From: PCC-9228 sp964477525
Lineage (GTDB): Bacteria > Cyanobacteriota > Cyanobacteriia > Cyanobacteriales > PCC-9228
Length of the DNA stretch: 64,000 nucleotides
Direction of reading: 5' to 3'
Assembly: GCA_964477525.1 (NCBI GenBank)
Contig: CAYZHY010000001.1
Location: 1-64,000, forward strand
A model generated the notes under the pieces. The model was given only the letters and a program-made list of their open reading frames with translations. It searched no databases and was not told the DNA's origin. Each line of letters begins with the position of its first letter. Positions within the stretch are counted from its first letter, which is position 1. The position numbers were made by a program, and so were the translations under genes. Of this stretch, positions 55,959-63,288 are shown piece by piece.

Positions 55959-56707
55959 GAATTTTCGCTCAGCTGGTAGTTGTCTTGGCGATCGTTGGTA
56001 GGTGGTTCGTATCCCTGTTCAAAAGCAAAACGTACCAGTTGGGAACGATTTTCCAATTTTAATTTTCCCAGAATATGGCTGAGATGGGTTTGCACCGTAC
56101 GAGGGCTAATAAACAAACGTTCGGCGATTTGTTTGTTGGTATAGCCTTCTACCACCTCCCAAAAAACTCTCGCTTCCGCTGGTGTTAGCGGCAGAGGCTC
56201 TGGTTCGTTGTTAGATTTGCTGCTTTCTGAAGTTCCTGGCTGGGATGGTGAAGATTGATTGGATGGCGATATCGATCCTGAAGTGTCTTCAAAGTTGACA
56301 CTTTGCTGCATCAAACGTACCATTTCTGAATAAATGCGGCGCGTTCTTTCCAACTGAGCTTCAATTTTCGCTACCAGTTCTCTCGGTTCGAAGGGTTTGA
56401 TTAGATAGTCATCTGCACCAATCGAATGACCCTCTACTCGATAGTCTAGTTCGTCTCTGCTGGAAAGAAAAATAAATGGAACCAATTGACCGGAACGTTT
56501 GGCCCGCAAACGCCGACAAAACTCAAAGCCATCCATTTGGGGCATAATAATATCCGAAACGACTAAGTCGGGGGGCTCGCGGTCGAAGACTTCCAACGCA
56601 TCTATACCAGAATGCACGACAGAAACCAAATACCCCTGATTTTCTAGATAGCGTTTTAATACTACTCGCAAAGTTCGGTCGTCATCAACGACGAGAATAT
56701 TTTTCAT
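55955..56707 (-). CDS. response regulator with LuxR-type DNA-binding domain
   Basis: 250 aa. An intact receiver (VVDDD, the phospho-acceptor in VVSDIIMPQMDG, SS and K in IKPFEP) spans 4-120; a helix and a Ser/Gly-rich linker follow, then the LuxR HTH (LTPAEARVFWEVVEGYTNKQIAERL, SPRTVQTHLSHIL). It is a phospho-activated transcription factor. Its partner kinase is not adjacent. It heads an operon with the nucleotidyltransferase and GUN4 genes (ATGA overlap). Confidence 0.9.
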   Translation of the reverse strand: MKNILVVDDDRTLRVVLKRYLENQGYLVSVVHSGIDALEVFDREPPDLVVSDIIMPQMDGFEFCRRLRAKRSGQLVPFIFLSSRDELDYRVEGHSIGADDYLIKPFEPRELVAKIEAQLERTRRIYSEMVRLMQQSVNFEDTSGSISPSNQSSPSQPGTSESSKSNNEPEPLPLTPAEARVFWEVVEGYTNKQIAERLFISPRTVQTHLSHILGKLKLENRSQLVRFAFEQGYEPPTNDRQDNYQLSENS

Positions 56708-57430
56708 CGGGTCGAACCTCCATGTTCGTTTTATGGTATCCCCCTACATTGTGAATGATAGTTGTTGCTCCGTTGATTTCCCACCTATTCTTGCAGATTT
56801 TCCCTACTTTCTATTGTGCGCTATGTTAGGGGCAGCTTTTGTAAGGCTGGGATAAATCTTAACTCAAATTTTCCATAAAAATTGGAAAACTGGCCATCTA
56901 AGGACCATGGTTTGCTTTTTCTATTTTTATGTATTTCAGAAAAATATGGAAGCGTTCTTAGGAGTTTTGCCTAGAATAGGAAATTAGCATAAAACATCCG
57001 ATTGCTACGATCGTTAGATAGGTTGCTTACGCAGGCAGAAACAAATTTCCGAGTTATTCACAGATTTGATACGTAGAAGCATAGAACCGGTTGAATATTT
57101 TTTTTGAAATGTTCTCGACGATTATTTATTTTTGGCCTTCCGTGAATAGGCAAATAATCTTGTGGTTGGGAAAATTTTATTTCGTAAGTGCGATCGCTTG
57201 AGGATCCAAACTCTTTCTGCTATTTGGTTCAAACGCCAATCCGTTGGCTAAAGGACGAAGCCAAAATTTTGTCACGAAACAAGGACACTGCCCTATCTTT
57301 ATTGTGGTTTTCAGGTTTGGACTTTGTCTTTTACCAAGTTTCAAAAAGAATTATTGTTTTACATACAATCTTGTAAGCGGGATGGTAGATCTGGGATTCC
57401 CATCTGGGATATAGAAACGCAATCAATCTT

Positions 57431-57550
57431 ATACCATGTCTGGAAAATAACAATCGTTTTGAATTTTTCCAATTACCCCAGGGCGCAACGCGTGAGCCCC
57501 TCTACAAAAACGCTTCGATCGTTTCTTGCAAAATTTTAAAGAAATGGTAT
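57431..57550 (+). mobile_element. MITE-like element, copy A
   Basis: 120 bp bounded by ATACCATGTC and GAAATGGTAT (nine of ten positions inverted). The interior includes GGGCGCAACGCGTGAGCCCC (a hairpin) and CTACAAAAACGC. It aligns end to end with the reverse complement of 61363-61484. There is no clear target duplication here. Confidence 0.65.
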
Positions 57551-57702
57551 TATATTAATACGAAATCCACTTGAATAGAAGTCGATTGCCCTCAGACCCT
57601 CGGCTGTTGCCGTCCTCCTTGCCAAGGCGGACTTAGAGGGGGTTCTTACCCAATTGAGTATCGATCGAAGTAAATCAAGTCTACAGCCGGATTTCATATA
57701 AT
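57551..57702. repeat. imperfect inverted-repeat element with central hairpin
   Basis: CGAAATCC (57561-57568) and CACTTGA near the left end pair with GGATTTCATATAAT and TCAAGTC at the right end; GTCGAT and TCGATCGA form an inner pair. At the centre lies a hairpin GTCC-CCTTG/CAAGG-GGAC (57612-57632), followed by GAGGGGGTT, similar to palindromes common in cyanobacterial genomes. It abuts MITE copy A. Confidence 0.5.
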
Positions 57703-57970
57703 TTGTTATTACTTACATATTGCTTTCGTCTCTGGTAAAAAGTAAGAAAACGGTCGACAAGCTCACAAATAGAATTCGTAAAACTGTCAATCTCCTTTCA
57801 CCAACGCGATCCGTTCAAGTTAGAAAATTTATATTTCCAAAAAATTATGATGGGTGAAAGTATTCACAACGCGATCGCGAAAACGAGGCTCCCTCCTATT
57901 CCCCACAGTTGGGAATATTTGGGAACGCTCGCTGCCCTATAAAATTTTTTTGGACAAGCCGTTCCAAAAC

Positions 57971-58516
57971 TTATAAAAATTCCTGTGCCAAGAAAAAGCT
58001 AGAAATAGATTTAGAATCTATGGGTTCTCCTGCGAAAATCGCCGCCTTGAGTTCGTCAACTGACATGGTTACCACCTCAATATCCTCATCCACATCTTGC
58101 TCTGGTGGGGTTTCTAGCGGTTCTAAATCTTTGGCTAAAAAGGCGTAAATAATTTCGCTGGAGTAGCCAGGAGCTAGGGAAAATTCCCCTAATTTTTGCC
58201 ATTGGTGAGCTCGATATCCGGTTTCTTCTTCGATTTCCCTGCGAATCGTACCTTCTGGATCTTCATTTTCTTCCACAGTTCCGGCAGGAAATTCTAGCAA
58301 GCGACCTCGAACGCTGAAACGATACTGACGCAAGAGTATAAGTTTGCCATCATTGGTGACAGGAACGCACAGGGCACCTCCAGGATGTTGAATATATTCA
58401 AACTCTGCTTGTGACCCTTTGGGCAACCGCAGCTTTTCAACAACAAACCTGAATTTACGTCCTTGGTAGGACAAGCGCGAACCTAAGACCTCTGAAATTT
58501 CTTGACCAAGTCCCAT
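57971..58516 (-). CDS. NUDIX hydrolase, ADP-ribose pyrophosphatase type
   Basis: 181 aa. The Nudix box is GTVEENEDPEGTIRREIEEETGY (written in parts: G-x5-E, then REIEEETGY), preceded by LRQYRFSVRGRLLEFPAG. This is the NudF type that cleaves ADP-ribose and similar sugar nucleotides. ATG at 58516 gives the normal length; the frame is open to a TTG at 58624. Downstream of rbcS but separated by about 150 bases. Confidence 0.87.
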   Translation of the reverse strand: MGLGQEISEVLGSRLSYQGRKFRFVVEKLRLPKGSQAEFEYIQHPGGALCVPVTNDGKLILLRQYRFSVRGRLLEFPAGTVEENEDPEGTIRREIEEETGYRAHQWQKLGEFSLAPGYSSEIIYAFLAKDLEPLETPPEQDVDEDIEVVTMSVDELKAAIFAGEPIDSKSISSFFLAQEFL

Positions 58517-58667
58517 AAAAAAACTACTATCTCTACCTAGTGCTAAACTTTGAGCAATGGCCGATTGTTTTTGTTGGTTGAGATTTCGGGAATATATATT
58601 GCCAATGAAATAAGGGCGAACCAATGTTCGCCCCCGTCTCAGCTGTGGAAATTCTACGAAAGTAACC

Positions 58668-59015
58668 TTAGAAGCGGCTTTGGTGAGGCTTGTAAACGAT
58701 GAAACTAATCATCTGGCACTGACGGATGTTGTCAAAACCCACAACGCGGATAAAGCAGTTGGAATATTCTTGACGGCATTCCCGCACTTCATCGAGAACA
58801 TCTTGAGGGGAAGATGCTTCGAACAAGGGCAGCTTCCACATGGTCCAGTAGTGGGTTTCGGCAGCCGAATCTTCGTTAAATTCAATGGCAGGAATAAACC
58901 CTTGGTCCAGCATGTACTGAATCTGGCGAGCAACTTGCTGGTCGCTTAAATTGGGTAGGAAAGATAAAGTCTCGTAACGACGCTCTTTTGGTAAGGTTTT
59001 CATTGGTGATGCCAT
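58668..59015 (-). CDS. rbcS: Rubisco small subunit
   Basis: 115 aa. Begins MASPMKTLPKERRYETLSF and keeps LSDQQVARQIQYMLDQGF, YWTMWKLPLF, CFIRVVGFDNIRQCQ. AGGAG six bases before the ATG at 59015 supports this start; an ATG four codons later is the start in some species. Small subunit of form IB Rubisco in the carboxysome, last gene of rbcL-rbcX-rbcS. Confidence 0.97.
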   Translation of the reverse strand: MASPMKTLPKERRYETLSFLPNLSDQQVARQIQYMLDQGFIPAIEFNEDSAAETHYWTMWKLPLFEASSPQDVLDEVRECRQEYSNCFIRVVGFDNIRQCQMISFIVYKPHQSRF

Positions 59016-59052
59016 AATTGACTCCTAAAACGTACAAAGTGCAGGCTGAAAT

Positions 59053-59508
59053 TTACGATGGTTCTTCGCTGGAATCTCCTTCCTCAGAAGATGATTCCTC
59101 GTCTGTAAGTTCGGGATGGATATGTTCGGAAGTTCGTGCTTCGGATGTAGGCTGGGATGAGGTCATGCGTTCCAGCAATTGGCGGCGCGTTTCCATATTG
59201 GATTGCTGGATATTCGTACGCACCATCTCCGGCAAAAAGTCTACCACCGAATCTGCCAAATCTTCACGCACGGCCAAAATTCGCAACACCAAATCTTTGC
59301 GCTCTTGCATCAGGTTTTGTAAGTAGGCTTCGCCATCCTGGAACACGCCGCCAGAATACTTTTGCAACCAAAAGGCCATAGGTGGGTTCGTTTCCGACAG
59401 TTGGTCGATGACCGTACGCAGTGCCTGGTAAGTTAAATAATTCTGCAAAACCCGTGCTGTGTTTTTGGCCACTTGTTTCGGATCCACGATTCCCCTTTTC
59501 CCAGCCAT
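59053..59508 (-). CDS. rbcX: RbcX, Rubisco assembly chaperone
   Basis: 151 aa. The helical core (VAKNTARVLQNYLTYQALRTV, NPPMAFWLQKYS, FLQ-type segment AYLQNLMQERKDL, AVREDLADSVVDFLPEMV) binds the C-terminal peptide of RbcL and promotes dimer and octamer assembly. An acidic Ser/Glu tail (DEESSSEEGDSSEEPS) makes it longer than the usual 130-135 aa. Its position between rbcL and rbcS is the typical cyanobacterial order. Confidence 0.95.
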   Translation of the reverse strand: MAGKRGIVDPKQVAKNTARVLQNYLTYQALRTVIDQLSETNPPMAFWLQKYSGGVFQDGEAYLQNLMQERKDLVLRILAVREDLADSVVDFLPEMVRTNIQQSNMETRRQLLERMTSSQPTSEARTSEHIHPELTDEESSSEEGDSSEEPS

Positions 59509-59597
59509 GGGAATAGTCGATTTCAGATTTTAAATACCTATTGTATCTAAAACCCAAAATCTGACATCCCCAAGCTGGTCGCTTGAACGACTTCCAA

Positions 59598-60797
59598 TTA
59601 GAGAGTATCGACAGCTTCGTATTCGAACTTGATTTCTTTCCAAAGTTCGCAAGCTGCTTGCACTTCGGGACTCCAGCGGGCAGCCTCTTTGATGATTTCG
59701 TTGCCTTCGCGCATGAGATTGCGACCTTCGTTACGCGCTTGCACGCAAGCTTCTAGGGCTACGCGGTTGGCGGTGGCACCAGGTGCGTTGCCCCAGGGGT
59801 GTCCCAAAGTTCCACCGCCGAATTGCAAGCAGGAATCGTCGCCGAAGATGTCCAGCAGGGCAGGCATGTGCCATACGTGAATACCGCCGGAAGCTACGGG
59901 GATGACACCAGGCAGGGAAGCCCAATCTTGAGTGAAGAAGATGCCGCGAGAACGGTCTTCTTCGATGTGGTCTTCGCGCATTAAGTCCACAAAGCCCATG
60001 GTGATACCGCGTTCGCCTTCTAGCTTGCCAACCACGGTACCGGCGTGTAGGTGGTCGCCACCAGACATGCGCAAGCACTTGGCAAGAACCCGGAAGTGTA
60101 TGCCGTGGTTCTTCTGACGGTCGATGACGGCGTGCATGGCACGGTGAATGTGCAGCAACAAGCCGTTGTCGCGNNNNNNNNNNNNNNNNNNNNNNNNNNN
60201 NNNNNNNNNNNNNNNNNNNNNNNNNNNNNNNNNNNNNNNNNNNNNNNNNNNNNNNNNNNNNNNNNNNNNNNNNAGTTTGGGCTTAATCGTACAGCCTAGC
60301 AGCGGACGACCGTATTTGTTGAGTTTGTCGCGCTCAACGGTGATGCCGTGAGGTGGTCCTTGGAAGGTTTTGATGTAAGCAACGGGAATACGTACGTCTT
60401 CCAGACGTAGGGCACGCAAGGCCTTAAATCCAAATACGTTGCCGACAATGGAGGTCAGCATGTTGGTGACTGACCCTTCTTCAAACAGATCCAAGGGGTA
60501 GGCAACGAAGCAGAAGTATTGGTTCTCTTCCCCGGAAACCGGTTCGATGTGATAGCAGCGACCTTGGTAGCGATCGATGTCGGTTAGCAAGTCCGTCCAC
60601 ACGGTGGTCCAGGTACCGGTGGACGATTCCGCTGCTACGGCTGCTCCGGCTTCTTCAGCCGGTACCCCAGGTTGGGGAGTCATGCGGAATGCTGCCAAAA
60701 TATCAGTTTCTTTAGGGGTATAGTCGGGCGTGTAGTAGGATAGGCGGTAATCCTTTACCCCAGCTTCGTATCCGCTTTTTGATTGGGCTTGTACCAT
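59598..60797 (-). CDS. rbcL: Rubisco large subunit, interrupted by a scaffold gap
   Basis: Form IB RbcL. The N-terminal part (QSKSGYEAGVKDYRLSYYTPDY to GCTIKPK, about 174 residues) and the C-terminal part from RDNG (191 residues) are normal. The 100 N at 60174-60273 hide the segment with the carbamylated Lys and the GGLDFTKDDE motif. A 476-residue protein would need 331 missing bases, which also restores the reading frame (the gap must be 1 modulo 3). The gene is therefore expected to be intact in the organism. CO2 fixation in the carboxysome; first gene of rbcL-rbcX-rbcS. Confidence 0.95.
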   Translation of the reverse strand: MVQAQSKSGYEAGVKDYRLSYYTPDYTPKETDILAAFRMTPQPGVPAEEAGAAVAAESSTGTWTTVWTDLLTDIDRYQGRCYHIEPVSGEENQYFCFVAYPLDLFEEGSVTNMLTSIVGNVFGFKALRALRLEDVRIPVAYIKTFQGPPHGITVERDKLNKYGRPLLGCTIKPKXXXXXXXXXXXXXXXXXXXXXXXXXXXXXXXXXXRDNGLLLHIHRAMHAVIDRQKNHGIHFRVLAKCLRMSGGDHLHAGTVVGKLEGERGITMGFVDLMREDHIEEDRSRGIFFTQDWASLPGVIPVASGGIHVWHMPALLDIFGDDSCLQFGGGTLGHPWGNAPGATANRVALEACVQARNEGRNLMREGNEIIKEAARWSPEVQAACELWKEIKFEYEAVDTL

Positions 60798-60846
60798 AAG
60801 TTCTCTTTCCTCGCAGGCTACAGAGAGATTTTTTTACGTTGTATAT

Positions 60847-60946
60847 CCTAGGAGTTTTGTTTTTAGCAGCGTTGTTGGTCCAGCTCCCTCGCGATTGCAC
60901 GCAGGGCGAAGGCATTTTTTTTCTAGCTAACTTGGCCAACTCCTAG
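60847..60946. promoter_or_regulatory. inverted repeat in the rbcL upstream region
   Basis: CCTAGGAGTT (60847-60856) and AACTCCTAGG (60937-60946) form a perfect 10-bp inverted repeat 80 bp apart, 50-150 bases upstream of the rbcL start. Each half contains CTAG palindromes. It could bind a dimeric regulator or form an mRNA leader stem. Confidence 0.3.
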
Positions 60947-61362
60947 GAGATTTAAAATGGCAATCCTGGACGCAATTGCCTTATCCATGCCTTATGGTAA
61001 CACGAACTTTTGTATTTTTCGGCATGAATATTTTTCGCTGTTTAAAAATTTTTATTTCGATTGGTTGTCAGGGGAATTAGCTTCTTTAATGGAAAGTAAA
61101 AAAAATTTAAAACAGGTTGGCGATCGCTCCAAAAGAATTGATAAAAATTAACAAAAAGATTGGGAACAGTTTCTGGAATTCTGACTTTGAGGAAATCCAG
61201 TAGGTTTTCAGGGGAATAGATAGCGGCAATTGCTAAAAATTGCCTTAATATCGGGGATATTCAACGATTTTTTATAGCGTTGGTTTCGGCGTTTTTCCCT
61301 CTAACTGCGAAAGAACGGAAAACTAAGTAACTTGACTTACCAGCAATTGCAAAAAATTCGTT

Positions 61363-61484
61363 ATACCATTTCCTTAAAAATATGCAAGAAGTAATTGAGG
61401 CGTTTTTGTAGGGGGTCTTCGCGAAGCGCCCCTACCAGGTAAATAAAAAAATTTCAAACAATTATTGTTTTTCAGAAATGGTAT
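61363..61484 (-). mobile_element. MITE-like element, copy B, with target duplication
   Basis: 122 bp with perfect 10-bp terminal inverted repeats ATACCATTTC / GAAATGGTAT. A central hairpin GTAGGGG...CCCCTAC encloses TTCGCGAA. The element is directly flanked by TCGTT on both sides, a 5-bp target-site duplication. It has no coding capacity. Copy A is at 57431-57550 in the opposite orientation. Confidence 0.7.
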
Positions 61485-61599
61485 TCGTTCCAGTTTCTCT
61501 AAAATTTGACTTCAATTGCCCATCTACTCTTTGAAGATGGTGGAGTTAACAACTTGTATTGTATTGGGGAAAAAACAATATCAAAGGATGAATTGACTC

Positions 61600-61833
61600 C
61601 CCCAATTTTACTGTTCTCTTTCCCAAGATCTGGCCTTATTAGTAGTTCCAGCTATACCTGGTTGGATCGAAGACGATCGCCACTTTGGCAACTTTTACAT
61701 TGTTTAATTGGGAAACACATTCAGTGGCGGAGCTACTTTTTTAGCTTTCTTTAACGATCGATTGATTCGTTGTTTGCCGAACCGCTCGACCAGTGCTGCC
61801 TATCAAACTGCGATCGCCTTGAATCACCTTTAA
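61600..61833 (+). pseudogene. possible decayed coding fragment
   Basis: One frame reads SLSQDLALLVVPAIPGWIED and DDRHFGNFYIV to a stop near 61699, and a shifted frame continues LGNTFSGGATFLAFFNDRL to a stop at 61831-61833. Both stretches look protein-like but are out of frame with each other. I do not recognise the parent protein. Confidence 0.25.
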
Positions 61834-63109
61834 GGATTGTCTGTGGGGTCGCCATGGGAGTTGGACTCAGAATTGGCATCGGAATTAGAATTGGAAGGCG
61901 TATAGTTACTGGGATGGCGGTGGGGAAACAAGGTAACCAGCAACTGATGGATATAAGCTTGCCCGTAGTTGGGAGAAGGCATGTGCGGCGACATAGAGGG
62001 ATCGGCCGTTGAGTTATTGGTACTGTTGTCGGCTGATTTATCGGTTACAGAACCATCTGCTGACTCGCTTGTTTCGTTGCCAGTAGAGTATCCAGTCGAA
62101 TGGCCGACAGAGAAAGAATCATCTGTAGATCCTGTAGATGGTGAAGAGAAAGTTGACTGTGCGCCATCGGCACTAGCACCATTGTCAGGATTGCCGTATG
62201 TATTTGGATTTGTCGTTGTCGAACTCGATTGTGCCTGGGAAGCACCAGCGCCATTATCGGGATACCCGTTTAAATCCGCAGGTGTACTCGCGAAACTCGA
62301 TTGTGCCTGGGAAGCACCAGCGCCATTATCGGGANNNNNNNNNNNNNNNNNNNNNNNNNNNNNNNNNNNNNNNNNNNNNNNNNNNNNNNNNNNNNNNNNN
62401 NNNNNNNNNNNNNNNNNNNNNNNNNNNNNNNNNNAGGTGTACTCGCGAAACTCGATTGTGCCTGGGAAGCACCAGCGCCATTATCGGGATACCCGTTTAA
62501 ATCCGCAGGTGTACTCGCGAAACTCGATTGTGCCTGGGAAGCACCAGCGCCATTATCGGGAGTCCTGTGGGCTGCACCATCGGCAGCTGTGGTTGCGGAA
62601 TTCGATTGTGATGCAGAGGTAGCGTTGGCAGGAGAATTGGAGAAAGAATAAGCGGTGGTATTTGATGGGGAACCAGTCGAACTCGTTGCTGGCTGGCGGT
62701 TTGCTTGTGCTTGGGAGTTGCCATCGGATAGGTCCACCGAACGGGAGCGATCGCCAAGAATTGACCCCGCCGCTACAACTTGCATTGCATCGACACTGGT
62801 ATTCCAAATCGTAGTAGCAGCTCCTATACAAGCATATTCGCCAATGGTTCCGCATCCAATTGTCAAAACGCCAGCTCCCAGAACCGCACCGCCTTGTATC
62901 TCAATGGTTCCCTCGTAGGCATGGATAATGCTCCCCATACCAATGCAAGCCCCAGCTGCCACCACAATTCGGCTATTGGGGGCAGCTTGTAAAATTGCTC
63001 CAGGAGCGATCGTGGCATTGGGATGAATCGTCACATCACCACTAACATGTGCTGGTGCGGCGCGCGTTTGTAACCCCTCTGACAATGTTTGTAAGGGTGG
63101 CAAATACAT
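61830..63109 (-). CDS. ccmN: carboxysome protein CcmN, with repeat linker and scaffold gap
   Basis: The N-terminal half is a left-handed beta helix (SGDVTIHPNATIAPGAILQ, VAAGACIGMGSIIHAYEGTI, GTIGEYACIGAATTIWN), the CcmM-binding domain. A long Ser/Asn/Thr/Gln-rich linker follows, with 24-residue repeats starting PDNGAGASQAQSS. Beyond the gap the frame continues to the encapsulation helix YGQAYIHQLLVTLFPHR, which attaches the Rubisco-CcmM core to the shell, and ends at 61830-61832. The gap must be 2 modulo 3 to join the halves; 17 bases plus whole 72-bp repeats satisfy this. ATG at 63109 agrees with the family start (MYLPPLQ). Follows ccmM by 179 bases. Confidence 0.88.
62215..62575 (-). repeat. 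ccmN: 72-bp in-frame tandem repeats of ccmN, split by a gap
   Basis: At least four copies of CTCGATTGTGCCTGGGAAGC (plus strand) are visible, two on each side of the 100 N at 62335-62434. The unit is 72 bp and encodes 24 residues. Copies beside the gap are identical, which explains the failed assembly; the true copy number is unknown. Confidence 0.88.
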
Positions 63110-63288
63110 GGAAAGGGCCGTTTGAAAATACTGGCTGCTTGTAACCTGGCAAAGCACAAAAATTGAGAAAGGAAAAAAGAGAAAAGGCAAAATGGATAAC
63201 AGCCGACATAACCAGACCTCAAGCCAAATTTTGCTGGTTTGCTGCTTTGCCTTTCCTCAAGATTAGTTGGGGGACAAATCCACCAAAA

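Larger units (their letters stand above)
56708..57970. other. long gene-free region with repeat elements
   Basis: 1.26 kb without a supported protein gene. Content: AT-rich sequence to 57430, a MITE-like element at 57431-57550, an adjoining imperfect inverted repeat at 57551-57702, and AT-rich sequence to the NUDIX gene. A 62-codon frame at 57188 lacks coding signs. Confidence 0.6.
60798..61829. other. gene-free region between rbcL and ccmN
   Basis: 1.03 kb. It contains the inverted repeat near rbcL, AT-rich sequence, a MITE-like element (61363-61484) and decayed coding-like sequence (about 61600-61833). The rbcL promoter must lie here on the minus strand. A 64-codon frame at 60958 has AGGAG before its ATG but no coding signs. 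Confidence 0.55.

Noticed and set aside
57188..57376. 62-codon frame in the 1.26-kb gene-free region
   Set aside because: No start context, no homology and composition of non-coding DNA.
59598..60797. rbcL as a pseudogene or internally deleted gene
   Set aside because: The missing segment coincides with a 100-N scaffold gap, and a 331-base fill restores a normal 476-residue frame.
60958..61151. 64-codon frame with AGGAG before its ATG
   Set aside because: AT-rich, low-complexity product without domains; the AGGAG belongs to the inverted repeat upstream of rbcL.
62215..62575. CRISPR array
   Set aside because: The 72-bp units are contiguous, without unique spacers, and are in frame with ccmN.
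61969..62622. Rightward reading frame of about 217 codons across the repeat region
   Set aside because: It is the complement of ccmN. The leftward frame ends in the CcmN encapsulation helix, and the rightward frame has no recognisable product.
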